Shown here piece after piece: positions 8,288 through 16,007 of a DNA stretch of 64,000 nt. The DNA is taken from positions 124,003 through 188,002 of the forward strand of contig NZ_LNAL01000006.1 of NCBI RefSeq assembly GCF_001483135.1, read 5' to 3'. The DNA is from Solirubrum puertoriconensis (GTDB lineage Bacteria > Bacteroidota > Bacteroidia > Cytophagales > Hymenobacteraceae). Position 1 is the stretch's first letter, and each line of letters opens with the position of its first letter. The notes beneath the pieces were generated by a model that ran no database searches, was not told the origin of the DNA, and saw only the letters and a program-made list of their open reading frames with translations. A program made the position numbers and the translations under genes.

Positions 8288-9148
8288 CTACTTCACCACG
8301 TCCCGGAGCTCCTTAAGCCGAAAACGCGAATCGTACTGGGCAAACTCGCGCATCATGGCTGTGTGGGCTGACCCCGCCAGCACCAGCACGTGCTGGTCGG
8401 TGGGTTCCACGGTTTTTTGCACCACCGAGTACATGTAGAGGTTGCGCCGGTACCACTCCGACACCAGCCAGGGCCCGGCGAAGCTCCCGATGCTGCCGGC
8501 CTTGTTGAGCATATCCAGGTAAACGCCCTTGTTCTCGCGGTTGCTCTGGGGCGTGTTGAAGTCGAGCAGGAGCTGGGTTAGGGTGAGGGTACTGAGTTTC
8601 TGGTTATGGTCGGCTTCAACTTTCTTGAGCGTTTCCCCAACGCGCTGCATCAGAGCGGTCTGATGCGCCTGCTGCATGGCTTTTTGCACGCTATCGAAGG
8701 GGAAAGTGGTTTTGGTGTAGTCGAAGGCGTAAACGCGCTGTAGACCCGCCTTTTTGGCGGTGCGGAAAGCCAGCTGGACAATTTCGTTTTTCAGATAGAA
8801 GTCGCGCTGCCCGGGCTTGGGATATTTGGCCAAAATGGCCTGCTCGTACTGCCCGCCTAGGTAGAGCTGGTAGAGCGCGTCGAGCTCGGCCTGATTGTTC
8901 CAGTCCCACTCCACGAACACCTTGTCGGGGCGCCACTGGCTAAGGCGGCCGGTCATTGTCTCCAAATCGGCCTGGGCCTTAGGTGCCAGTACATCGAAGG
9001 ATTTCGTTTTGACGATGTCGGCGCCGGGGTTATGAAAGTGGAACGTGCCTAGCAGCAGCAACTCGGCAGGCTTGGTTTGGGCGGCGGCCCCGAGGCTTAG
9101 CAGCAACGCTCCAAGCAGGAACAGTAGGTTTTTCATGAAGTTGGGCAA
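8288..9148 (-). CDS. Exported DUF5694 family protein (TraB/Tiki-like)
   Basis: The 286-residue protein has a signal peptide (LLFLLGALLLSLGAAAQ) and the family hallmark LLLLGTFHFHNPGAD near residue 30, followed by KVFVEWDW. It matches DUF5694, a Bacteroidota-rich family that seems related in pattern to TraB/PrgY/GumN (GTFH and an acidic V-E strand), which includes metal-dependent membrane proteases. Function is unproven. The conserved His pair at the N-terminus and the late VLVLAGSAHTAMM strand (about 255-267) are the likely active-site elements. It ends convergently with lpdA, separated by the long hairpin. Confidence 0.75.
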   Translation of the reverse strand: MPNFMKNLLFLLGALLLSLGAAAQTKPAELLLLGTFHFHNPGADIVKTKSFDVLAPKAQADLETMTGRLSQWRPDKVFVEWDWNNQAELDALYQLYLGGQYEQAILAKYPKPGQRDFYLKNEIVQLAFRTAKKAGLQRVYAFDYTKTTFPFDSVQKAMQQAHQTALMQRVGETLKKVEADHNQKLSTLTLTQLLLDFNTPQSNRENKGVYLDMLNKAGSIGSFAGPWLVSEWYRRNLYMYSVVQKTVEPTDQHVLVLAGSAHTAMMREFAQYDSRFRLKELRDVVK

Positions 9149-9433
9149 AAGTCGGTCGCAAGGTAGGAGGCTATGGAATGTGTCTGAATATCAGCAGACC
9201 ACATGATGATGTAGTTTGAAGCCGAGTAACCCAACCGGCGCGAGCTTGCAGCTCACGACCTGCCATAACGCGGCGGTTGCACCGCGCTGCCCTTGCAAGG
9301 GTAACTCGCTATTGCGCCCTAGGTCAGTTGGCATGCTCTGCGGATGCAGGAGGCTGCCGGAGAACAACCCTTAAACATAGCGCGCCAGCAGTAGACCTGC
9401 CGGCGCGCAAACAAGCATCAAACGGGTCGCAAC

Positions 9434-9844
9434 TCAGCTGCCCCGATACGTGGAGTAGCCGAAGGGCGACAGCGTGATGGGCACGTGGTAGTGGGCGCCG
9501 TCTTTTATCTCGAACACCACATCGATGTAGGGGTAAAACGAAGCTTGCTTTTGCGCTTCGAAGTACGGCTGGGTTAGAAAGGTGAGTTTGTAAGTGCCCG
9601 GGCTGCCGGCCTTGCCAGAAGCCGGCAGAAAGTCGGCAATGCGGCCGGCGGCATCGGTCTTTTTTTCGCCAACGGTAGCCCAGGTTTTCTTAACCGGGTC
9701 GTACTTCTCGAGGCGCACCGTAACGCCGGGCGCCGGCGCACCCGTGCTGATGTTGAGAATGTGGGTGCTGAGCTGGTACTGGGGGGCTTGAGCCAGGCCT
9801 AGCAGCGGCAACAGGCTAAGCAGGCAGATGAAGAGTGTTTTCAA
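9434..9844 (-). CDS. Hydroxyisourate hydrolase, transthyretin-like, with signal peptide
   Basis: Hydrolyses 5-hydroxyisourate, the product of urate oxidation. The mature part begins LSTHILNISTGAPAPGVTV, which carries the conserved first histidine, and ends with the family C-terminus YSTYRGS; HYHVPITLSP gives the second conserved histidine region. Length of the mature domain (about 115) is standard. I chose the TTG at 9844, which gives a signal peptide MKTLFICLLSLLPLLGLAQ; an ATG at 9916 would prepend 24 residues not typical of export. Export to the periplasm is therefore inferred. No uricase or OHCU decarboxylase gene is adjacent. Confidence 0.85.
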   Translation of the reverse strand: MKTLFICLLSLLPLLGLAQAPQYQLSTHILNISTGAPAPGVTVRLEKYDPVKKTWATVGEKKTDAAGRIADFLPASGKAGSPGTYKLTFLTQPYFEAQKQASFYPYIDVVFEIKDGAHYHVPITLSPFGYSTYRGS

Positions 9845-10282
9845 AGTAAGCAGGCAACTGATGATGAATGGAAAGGCTGTCGCTCGGGCTGAGAAACGGC
9901 ACAAACAGTAGTGCAACCGATGGGTGCAGCCAATGTTGGCTATGGTTATGGTTTCCTTGTTGTGGCCTTACTACCTAGGTGTGCTTGTAGTACATAGCTC
10001 AAGGGCTGTACAACCCTGCTCCACCTTGGCGAGAGCGAGTTCGGATTTTAGCCAAGCTTATGATATAGCTTGAATGTAGGTTTGAGCAGCAATGCTGTAC
10101 TGCTTGGGCAGCGTAGGGGCGCGCATCACCTAGAGCTAAGCAGCGTCGTTAGGCCACATATCTATCGCGCTGGAAAGTGCTAGCATTAGTACCACTACCA
10201 TCAGCTGCACGCAACCATAAAATTTTATTGGGGTAATTGAACTAAAGCTGATCTTTTTCCACCCAGCTTCGGTTACAAGCAT
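9845..10282. other. Non-coding stretch between divergent genes
   Basis: About 440 bp between the HIU hydrolase start and the 10283 gene. It should hold promoters for both directions. Composition is somewhat AT-richer than average around 10020-10080 and 10180-10260. I see no ORF or strong hairpin that I can support. Confidence 0.4.
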
Positions 10283-10501
10283 ATGGCAACTTCCACTAAG
10301 CGCCCCCGCGGGGGCAAACCCGTTGAGACGGCTACCCCGACGGTAACCCTCTCTCACGCCGAACACATGCAGGCACTGCAGGCTCGCGAGCAAGGCAAAA
10401 CCGTGATGTACAAGCAGGATGCCTGGGGGCACATCGAAACCCGCTTTGTGCGTACCCAAAACGTGAAAGCCTGGGAAGAGAAAGGCTTCGTTGTTCGTTA
10501 G
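10283..10501 (+). CDS. Small conserved-looking cytoplasmic protein, unknown function
   Basis: The 72-residue soluble, basic protein starts MATSTKRPRGGKPVE and has no signal peptide or membrane segment. The middle (LSHAEHMQALQAREQGKTVMYKQDAWG, split here as LSHAEHMQALQAREQ then KTVMYKQDAWG) looks like a helix followed by a short beta-hairpin, and the end is ETRFVRTQNVKAWEEKGFVV. It is bounded by a good intrinsic terminator 30 bp after its stop, which together with regular codon usage supports it as a real gene. I do not recognise the family. Confidence 0.7.
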   Translation: MATSTKRPRGGKPVETATPTVTLSHAEHMQALQAREQGKTVMYKQDAWGHIETRFVRTQNVKAWEEKGFVVR

Positions 10502-10530
10502 GCTTCCGTCAGCACTACCCGGCTGTATAC

Positions 10531-10560
10531 ATTGCCCAGGGCTTGGCTCTGGGCAATTTT
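10531..10560 (+). terminator. Intrinsic terminator
   Basis: Stem ATTGCCCAG (10531-10539) pairs with CTGGGCAAT (10549-10557), followed by a T-run interrupted by GC. It ends the 72-residue gene. Confidence 0.8.
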
Positions 10561-10747
10561 GCTTTTAGGCTGCAGATATGCCAGTCTGGGTAATGTCCGT
10601 CGCCCATGAACATGAAAGTTGGAATGCATTGCGGGTTTGCGGCTATCGACAAGCCACTAGCCAAATAGCTAATGGTATGACTATGCGCCGTGCATTCCCG
10701 ATTACCAGTACCTTAGCTGACTACCCCACCCTCGTCTGCCGTTTTGC

Positions 10748-11179
10748 ATGTCTGCCTCCGACAAATTCCGATTTGCTAACGCCTTTGCCGAGGTGCAGCC
10801 CGACCCCGAAGGTTTTGCCTACATGCGCTGCCGGCCCGGGAAGCGGCTATTGGCCGATTATCAGGACGCCATGAACGCGCTGCTGCGGGTGATTCGCAAC
10901 ATCGGCACAGGCAAGGCCCTCGTCGACCACATGAACATCGAGCCCATTACAACCGAGGAACAGCAGTGGGTAACGGCCAACTGGCTGCCGCGCGCCGTGG
11001 TGCAGGGCAACTACCGCTATGCCGCCCTGCTAAGCCCACCCGCAACCATGGCTTGGCTAAACCAAATAGACCAGCACCTGCTCGATTGGCCGCGGGCGCC
11101 TACCTTCAAGCATTTTAGCAACGAGGCCGAGGCACGAGCGTGGCTGCGTGCGCAAACGGTAGTAGAGTCGCATATTTGA
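10748..11179 (+). CDS. STAS/SpoIIAA-like small protein, paralogue 1 of 3
   Basis: The 143-residue soluble protein is homologous by eye to the products at 47823-48233 and 49243-49650. The shared core here is GTGKALVDHMNIEPITTEEQ followed by WLPRAVVQGNYRYAALL, matching GTGKLLVDQRLMTPFSPEEQ and WLPRANAEGGYRWGAVL in the second copy. The pattern of a strand ending in (L/I)VD, a long helix and a C-terminal YFxDExxAxAWL-like segment (HFSNEAEARAWLRAQ) resembles SpoIIAA/STAS-like domains. No regulator or kinase is adjacent. The function in these bacteria is unknown; signalling or protein-protein interaction is inference. Confidence 0.65.
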   Translation: MSASDKFRFANAFAEVQPDPEGFAYMRCRPGKRLLADYQDAMNALLRVIRNIGTGKALVDHMNIEPITTEEQQWVTANWLPRAVVQGNYRYAALLSPPATMAWLNQIDQHLLDWPRAPTFKHFSNEAEARAWLRAQTVVESHI

Positions 11180-11288
11180 CGTGGCAAGCAAATATGCAGG
11201 AGCCCGATTTCAGCCTAAGCCGGCCGTTGTAGCCTATGTGGCTTGAATGGCGGTTGTGCTGCTGTAGGCTATCCAAAACAAGCCAATA

Positions 11289-11340
11289 CCAAACAGCTGG
11301 GCCGCGGCAGGTTATTACCTGCCGCGGCCCAGCTGTTTGG
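11289..11340. terminator. Bidirectional terminator hairpin, 24-bp perfect stem
   Basis: CCAAACAGCTGGGCCGCGGC... (11289-11312) pairs perfectly with 11317-11340 around a TATT loop. It separates convergent paralogue-1 and VOC-1 genes. Confidence 0.85.
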
Positions 11341-11360
11341 CTGTAGTGCAAAGTCGGCAC

Positions 11361-11792
11361 CTAGGCGCTGATTTCAGCTGCGGGCTGCGCTTGCTCAATC
11401 AGCGTTGGGTTCATGTACATCAACTCCCACAGGTGGCCGTCGGGGTCCTGAAAGTTGCGGGTGTACATGAAATCGGAGTCGGGCAGGGGCTGGGAGGCAA
11501 TGGCGCCGGCGGCCAGGGCTTTATCCGCAAGCTGGTTTACCTCCTCGCTGCTGTCGAGGGCGAGCGACAGGATTACTTCGGTGGTTCGGGTGGCGTCGGC
11601 GACAGGCTTGGGGGTGAAGGTCCGAAAAAACGGCTCCACCAGCAGCATAACGTAAATGTCGTCGCTGACGACCATGCAGGTAGCGCGCTCGTTGGAAAAC
11701 TGCGGATTGAAGCGGAAGCCGACCTTGGTGAAAAATTCAATAGCAGCGCCTAGGTCACGAACGGGCAGATTTACAAAGATTTTAGTAGGCAT
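11361..11792 (-). CDS. VOC family protein, copy 1
   Basis: A glyoxalase/bleomycin-resistance/extradiol-dioxygenase fold protein of 143 residues from the ATG at 11792 (MPTKIFVNLPVRDL). Further upstream codons are low-complexity and not conserved with copy 2, so I reject the longer start. Motifs: FFTKVGF in the first beta-alpha unit and NFQDPDGHLWELMYM, the classical C-terminal metal-ligand strand with Glu. It is about 70% identical by eye to the VOC protein at 14948-15382. The TAG stop lies inside a CCTAGG palindrome. Substrate unknown; Bacteroidota genomes carry many of these. Confidence 0.88.
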   Translation of the reverse strand: MPTKIFVNLPVRDLGAAIEFFTKVGFRFNPQFSNERATCMVVSDDIYVMLLVEPFFRTFTPKPVADATRTTEVILSLALDSSEEVNQLADKALAAGAIASQPLPDSDFMYTRNFQDPDGHLWELMYMNPTLIEQAQPAAEISA

Positions 11793-11987
11793 AATGGGTG
11801 GTGTTTTGGTGATGTATGCTAAAGTTATTGGTTTGTATTTGAACATACTAAATAATTTAGTAAAACAGTTGGTTTTTGCAAGGTATTTGTTTGTTAATCA
11901 AGTATGTAAAAATGTGATTGGTCGAGTCTTTGACTCCACTTGTCTGAGACCCTCATCGGCTGCTATTAGCTGAGCAAAAGAAATGCA

Positions 11988-12029
11988 GCAGCCGCGCCAA
12001 ACCCACAGTTGCGGGCTTGGCGCGGCTGC
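11988..12029 (-). terminator. Terminator hairpin
   Basis: GCAGCCGCGCCAA (11988-12000) pairs with TTGGCGCGGCTGC (12017-12029). On the minus strand it is followed by a T-rich stretch. It lies downstream of the frameshifted gene at 12067-12570. Confidence 0.7.
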
Positions 12030-12066
12030 CGACTATGCGCTTAGCAGCTGCCAATGGCGGGTTCCG

Positions 12067-12570
12067 CTACGTTTTCTGTACCAGCTTAGACCCGTCTTTC
12101 GTCGCTTGGTACTGCTGGCCCTGGATGGTAATGGTTTCGCCGTCCATGAGCTTGCCTAGGTCGAGCAAATCGGCTTCGATGGTGTGCAGGCTGAAGCCGT
12201 GCTTGCGGGCCAGCGCAAGGTACTTGGGGTTGATATAGTCGTGGACGCCGCACAGGATGATGCGCACGTGGGCCGTGGTGTTCTTGAGGAGCTTGGCGTC
12301 GCGGGGAAGGTGTAGTTATCGGCAATCAGAATGATGTCGGTAGAGTCGGTGGTGAGCTGGCGGGCGTAGAGCAGCGCCTCGGCATCGTTTTCGGGCGCGT
12401 CGCCGCCGCCGCCCGCCTTCATAGCTTCGAGCACTTTTTGCTTAATGGCCTCGTAGCTGTCGGTTTTTACTTGGTAAAGGCCACCGGTTTTGCCCGTGCG
12501 CGTGGGCGCTGCCCAGCAGCAACAGAGGAATAAAAAAGCTGAGCAGCACTTTAACAGCAACCGAAAACAT
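12067..12570 (-). pseudogene. Frameshifted exported protein (two shifts)
   Basis: Three reading frames join into one sensible product of about 168 residues. The ATG at 12570 gives a signal peptide (MFSVAVKVLLSFFIPLLLLG). The frame must change near 12495 to continue as KTGGLYQVKTDSYEAIKQK...ALLYARQLTTDSTDIILIAD. It changes again near 12303, in a run of C, to give KLLKNTTAHVRIILCG...HTIEADLLDLGKLMDGETI. The domain (an aspartate-ending strand IILIAD, then IILCG and ADLLDLGKLM) looks like a Rossmann-type or vWA-like fold, but I cannot name the family. Both shifts are single-base and one is in a homopolymer, so sequencing error is a real alternative to decay. Confidence 0.65.
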
Positions 12571-12838
12571 GTAACCGGAATAGTAAAAATAGCAAGGCGC
12601 AAAGTACGTGTTTGCTGTTCAGCTACAATTGGATTGCGCCTCCGGTAGCTGCACTGGCAATGTTGCCAGCAGGCCTGGATGGTGCATTGCCCGCAACACC
12701 AGCCGTTGCCGAGGCCGGCGGCAACTGCCAGCACCTAGGGCAGGTGATGTGGCGCGGGCGACCATGCAACCTTTTAGCCAGCTATCGACTCGCTATGCTG
12801 AACCCCCACTACATGCAACAACCATTACTTGGCACGTT

Positions 12839-12988
12839 ATGAAACTACCTAAAGCTGTACTTGGCGCCGTGCTGGTTGGCCTGACTATTCAGACCACCAC
12901 CAGTTGCGTAAAAGAAGACGTAAAGCCCAAAGAAGAGAAGGGCAGCACCAAAGCGCCTGCAAACTGCCCCGCCTGCGGTATGGGCTAG
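12839..12988 (+). CDS. Candidate MNIO-class RiPP precursor peptide ending CPACGMG
   Basis: A 49-residue peptide starting at the ATG at 12839. Residues 1-22 form a hydrophobic leader (MKLPKAVLGAVLVGLTIQ, then TTTS) reaching Cys23, which could serve as a lipobox-like cleavage site. Residues 24-41 are a Lys/Glu-rich spacer. The C-terminus is NCPACGMG (42-49), with cysteines at 43 and 46 in a C-x-x-C arrangement. It ends 30 bp before a DUF692/MNIO oxidase gene. Short peptides with a C-terminal cysteine motif next to DUF692 enzymes are the recognised arrangement of MNIO RiPP systems such as methanobactin and the chryseobasin type of Chryseobacterium. The assignment as substrate is inference from context and motif. 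The Cys residues would be the modification sites. Confidence 0.8.
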   Translation: MKLPKAVLGAVLVGLTIQTTTSCVKEDVKPKEEKGSTKAPANCPACGMG

Positions 12989-13018
12989 ACAGGCATTGTC
13001 CTTACTGCTACACTCTTT

Positions 13019-14152
13019 ATGGAAGCCGCGCCGCCCCTCTACGCCTCGGTAGCCTGCAACCTCGATGCCGACCTGCTCGCCGCGGCTTACCCCTTGCTCG
13101 AAGAAGGCCGGGTAGAGGCCCTGGAGTGGTCGTTTGATGCGCTGTACTGGGCCGAGCAAGTGCCCGAGTGGTTTACGAACCTGCTGCATACTTACGCCGG
13201 TGCCGGCCGACTGGTAGGCCATGGCGTGTTTTTCTCGCTGCTATCGGGCAAGTGGAGCCCCGAGCAGCAGCAGTGGCTGGCGCACCTAGGGCAGCTGGCC
13301 GAGCAATTTCGCTTCGACCACATTACCGAGCATTTTGGGTTTTTCACGGGCCAGAACTTTCATCACGGGGCGCCGCTGCCCATTCCGTACACCGCTACGG
13401 CCTTGCGCATAGGGCAGGATCGGCTGCGGCGCATCTACGACGCCTGCTGCTGCCCCGTTGGGCTCGAGAACCTGGCTTTTGCCTACACCCTCGACGAGGT
13501 AAAGCGCCACGGCAACTTTCTGGAAGAGCTGCTGCTGCCCGTCAACGGCTTCGTGATTCTGGATTTGCACAACCTGTACTGCCAGCTCCACAACTTCGGG
13601 GTACCTTACGACGAGCTGATTGCGCTGTATCCGCTCGAGCGCGTGCGCGAAATCCATATTTCGGGTGGCAGCTGGCACGATTCGGAGCAGGCACCCAGCC
13701 AGCGCATCCGCCGCGACACCCACGACGACGCCGTACCCGAAGAGGTATTTCAGCTGCTGGAGCTAACCATGCCGCGCTGCCCCAACCTAAAATTTGTGGT
13801 GCTGGAGCAGCTTGGCCACGCCCTGCACGCCGAGGCCAGCCGCACGCAGTTTCGGGAGGACTTTGGCCGCATGGAAAGCCTGGTAGCCCGCCACCGCGCC
13901 GCCTTGCGCACCCTGCCCACCAACGATTTTCGGCCCCAACAAACCTGGCCGCCCAGCACTGCCGCCGAAGATGAGCACCTGCACCGGCAACAGCGCCAGC
14001 TTTCCGATATCTTGGAAAACGCACCCAGCTACGCCGAGGCGCAACGCCTGCTCCAGGCTTCGGGCCTGGCCCACTCCGATTGGCGCATCGAGCAATGGGA
14101 GCCGCACATGCTGGAAACCGCCCTGCACATTGCCCGCAAGTGGAAGACTTAA
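13019..14152 (+). CDS. DUF692 multinuclear non-haem iron oxidase (MNIO), putative RiPP-modifying enzyme
   Basis: The 377-residue cytoplasmic protein has the DUF692 TIM-barrel pattern. Putative iron ligands visible in order are His101 and Glu104 (DHITEHFGFF), Glu150 (VGLENLAF), Asp182/His184 (LDLHNLY), His213 (REIHISGGSWHDS, with a second His at 220), the DTHDDAVPEE segment, and Glu in VVLEQLGHAL (about 263). MNIOs use several irons and O2 to rearrange cysteine or aspartate residues in precursor peptides. The family core is about 280 residues, so residues from about 295 form an 80-residue extra C-terminal part, largely helical (HRQQRQLSDILENAPSYAEA). The precursor-like gene lies 30 bp upstream. 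No DUF2063-type partner or exporter gene is adjacent. Confidence 0.85.
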   Translation: MEAAPPLYASVACNLDADLLAAAYPLLEEGRVEALEWSFDALYWAEQVPEWFTNLLHTYAGAGRLVGHGVFFSLLSGKWSPEQQQWLAHLGQLAEQFRFDHITEHFGFFTGQNFHHGAPLPIPYTATALRIGQDRLRRIYDACCCPVGLENLAFAYTLDEVKRHGNFLEELLLPVNGFVILDLHNLYCQLHNFGVPYDELIALYPLERVREIHISGGSWHDSEQAPSQRIRRDTHDDAVPEEVFQLLELTMPRCPNLKFVVLEQLGHALHAEASRTQFREDFGRMESLVARHRAALRTLPTNDFRPQQTWPPSTAAEDEHLHRQQRQLSDILENAPSYAEAQRLLQASGLAHSDWRIEQWEPHMLETALHIARKWKT

Positions 14153-14192
14153 ACCACGCTGTGCCCGGGCCTAGGTGCTGTTGGCACAAACA

Positions 14193-14226
14193 AGGGGCGG
14201 CAGCTACCAGTAGCTGCCGCCCCTTG
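14193..14226. terminator. Bidirectional terminator hairpin
   Basis: AAGGGGCGGCAGCT (14193-14206) pairs with AGCTGCCGCCCCTT (14213-14226). It lies between the convergent MNIO gene and DUF805 copy 1. Confidence 0.8.
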
Positions 14227-14252
14227 GCGTTGCTGGGCAAAGCCTGGGTAGG

Positions 14253-14630
14253 CTAATAAGCAAACACTTTGTGGTAGGCCAGGCCGTACCGGTTGGGGCC
14301 GGGGGTGCCGTCGGCGCAAAGCAGATACAGCAGCCACGCCCAGCCTACTACGGGTACAAACGCAGCCAGCAGGTTCAGGCCGCTGCGGTTTACATCGTGC
14401 AGGCGGCGGGTGCCCGCCGAAATATTCGGCATCAGCACCGCGAGCATGTACATCAGGAAGGTGTAGCCAACGGCCGATTCGTCGTCGAGGGTGATGCCTA
14501 GAACGTTGTCGAGCAGCAGGGCCGTAGCCCCGAATAAGGCTTGGTAAGCAACAAACATCCAGTATTCCTTTCTCCTGGCCCGGCCGGTAAATACCCCGAA
14601 TTTGTCGAAGGCTCGCAGAAAGTAGCGCAT
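14253..14630 (-). CDS. DUF805 membrane protein, copy 1
   Basis: The 125-residue inner-membrane protein has four hydrophobic segments and the DUF805 signature: N-terminal FTGRARRKEYWMF (the RxxRxEYW box) and central RRLHDVNRSG (RRLHDxxxSG). The end YLLCADGTPGPNRYG is also typical. DUF805 proteins have no established function. It is clearly paralogous to 15596-15985 and carries the same upstream leader (14653-14711). Confidence 0.9.
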   Translation of the reverse strand: MRYFLRAFDKFGVFTGRARRKEYWMFVAYQALFGATALLLDNVLGITLDDESAVGYTFLMYMLAVLMPNISAGTRRLHDVNRSGLNLLAAFVPVVGWAWLLYLLCADGTPGPNRYGLAYHKVFAY

Positions 14631-14652
14631 GCTGTGAGGTGAGGGTTATCGG

Positions 14653-14711
14653 TCCTACTCGTATGGCTTTTCGGTTGCGCCCCGTTTTTTAGGGTGGGTG
14701 CTGGTCTCCAC
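14653..14711 (-). promoter_or_regulatory. 59-bp duplicated leader upstream of DUF805 copy 1
   Basis: Matches 16008-16066 at all but a handful of its 59 positions, and lies exactly 23 bp from the start codon in both cases. The core is CTTTTCGGTTGCGCCCCGTT. Conservation of a non-coding block at fixed spacing suggests a promoter or operator, or simply a recent duplication that has not yet diverged. Confidence 0.5.
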
Positions 14712-14871
14712 CTAAGTGCCTTATAACGCACACTTGCGCGCAGGGTACATTCGGGCGAGTAAGTATGGCATCGTACCTGCCGAAGATAACTGAGCCATGG
14801 CACAGCACAAATAAAGTGCCGCATTGGGTGTAGCGCAGTGACGCCCGCTGCTTGGCGGTGGTTATGCTTCA

Positions 14872-14928
14872 ACCCGCACCGCCCCGCGGCGGCAGCCCTG
14901 AGGGCTGCCGCCGCGGGGCGGTGCGGGT
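14872..14928 (-). terminator. 57-nt almost perfect palindrome, terminator of VOC copy 2
   Basis: ACCCGCACCGCCCCGCGGCG... (14872-14899) is the exact reverse complement of 14901-14928, with one base between. It lies 20 bp after the VOC-2 stop. Confidence 0.8.
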
Positions 14929-14947
14929 ACACGCTAAGGGGCAGGTG

Positions 14948-15382
14948 CTACACGGCGGTGGCCGTGGTGGCGGGTTGTTCCTGCGGGATGGCGCTCATGT
15001 CCATGTACATCACTTCCCACAGGTGGCCGTCGGGGTCCTGGAAGTTGCGGGCGTACATGAAATCCTGGTCTTGCAGCGGTTTCGACTGCTTGGCACCTGC
15101 GGCCATAGCTTTGTCCACGAGCTGGTCTACCTCCGCGCGGCTCTCGGCCGATAGGCAGATGATTACCTCCGTGCTTTGCGCGCTATCGGCAATGGCTTTG
15201 GGCGTGAAGGTTTGGAAGAAAGGCTCCACCAGCAACATTACGTAAATGTCGTCGCTGATGACCATGCAGGTGGCGCGCTCGTCGGTAAACTGCTGATTGA
15301 ATTCGAAGCCCAACTGCGTGAAGAACTCGATTGAGGCTTGAAGGTTCCGGACGGGCAGGTTTACAAAGATCTTTCTGGCCAT
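14948..15382 (-). CDS. VOC family protein, copy 2
   Basis: A 144-residue glyoxalase-fold protein starting MARKIFVNLPVRNL. It shares FNQQFTDERATCMVISDD and NFQDPDGHLWEVMYMD with copy 1 at 11361, about 70% identity overall. Even the DNA just upstream of the starts is alike (GTGGTGTTTT in both). It lies downstream of DUF805 copy 2 on the same strand. Activity and substrate are unknown. Confidence 0.88.
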   Translation of the reverse strand: MARKIFVNLPVRNLQASIEFFTQLGFEFNQQFTDERATCMVISDDIYVMLLVEPFFQTFTPKAIADSAQSTEVIICLSAESRAEVDQLVDKAMAAGAKQSKPLQDQDFMYARNFQDPDGHLWEVMYMDMSAIPQEQPATTATAV

Positions 15383-15535
15383 GGCTGTGGTGTTTTAGTG
15401 GGTATGTAGCAAATGTACAGTGGCTTAAGCGTCGTCACGGTGTGCTATTGCGACAACCCTAGGGGGCATTTGCGACACGTTTCCGGCTGCCTTCACCGAG
15501 GGCCGAATAAGACTCTTGCAGGAAGGATAAAATGA

Positions 15536-15575
15536 AAAAGCGGCCGAAGCTTCTCCCGATGCTTCAGCCGCTTTT
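15536..15575 (-). terminator. Intrinsic terminator of DUF805 copy 2
   Basis: AAAAGCGGCCGAAGC (15536-15550) pairs with GCTTCAGCCGCTTTT (15561-15575) with one mismatch, followed on the minus strand by a T-rich tract. Confidence 0.8.
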
Positions 15576-15595
15576 CGCTGTTTCCAACGTCTAGG

Positions 15596-15985
15596 TTAAT
15601 AGGCCATAATGGGCTCCTGGTTTTCGGCTTTGGGGTCGGTGCCGTATTGGTTGTCGCCGCGGGTGCCTTCGCTGCACATCAGCACGAGCAGCCAAATAGC
15701 ACCAATCAGCGGCACAAACCCGATGAGCAAAAACCAACCGCTCTTGTTTACATCGTGCATGCGGCGCACGGCTACAGCCAAACCCGGGATCAGCATGCCA
15801 AGTGAGTACAGGCCGTAAATCATGCCGTAGCCGATACCGTCGAATGCCAGGCCCAGCACGTTATCGAGCACCATGGCTGCAATGGCGAAGATGATGTTGA
15901 ACAGCGTGAACATCCAGTACTCCTTGCGGCGGGCGCGGCCGCTAAAGGTGGCGTAGTTCTTTAAGGCGTGTAAAAAGTATTGCAT
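15596..15985 (-). CDS. DUF805 membrane protein, copy 2
   Basis: The 129-residue protein has the same motifs as copy 1: FSGRARRKEYWMF, VRRMHDVNKSG and LMCSEGTRGDNQYG. Four membrane segments are likely. The C-terminus is a little longer and ends PIMAY. It is preceded by the 59-bp leader at 16008-16066. Together with VOC copy 2 it forms the second half of a duplicated DUF805+VOC block. Confidence 0.9.
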   Translation of the reverse strand: MQYFLHALKNYATFSGRARRKEYWMFTLFNIIFAIAAMVLDNVLGLAFDGIGYGMIYGLYSLGMLIPGLAVAVRRMHDVNKSGWFLLIGFVPLIGAIWLLVLMCSEGTRGDNQYGTDPKAENQEPIMAY

Positions 15986-16007
15986 GCGCTAGCTCGGGTG
16001 ATGCGTT

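Larger units (their letters stand above)
14631..14947. other. Non-coding stretch between DUF805 copy 1 and VOC copy 2
   Basis: About 317 bp holding the duplicated leader (14653-14711), an unremarkable middle (14712-14860), and the large palindrome at 14872-14928. No gene is supported. Confidence 0.5.

Noticed and set aside
12608-12838. Longer plus-strand version of the RiPP precursor with upstream codons
   Set aside because: The upstream codons are Arg/Cys/Pro noise; the hydrophobic leader begins cleanly at the ATG at 12839.
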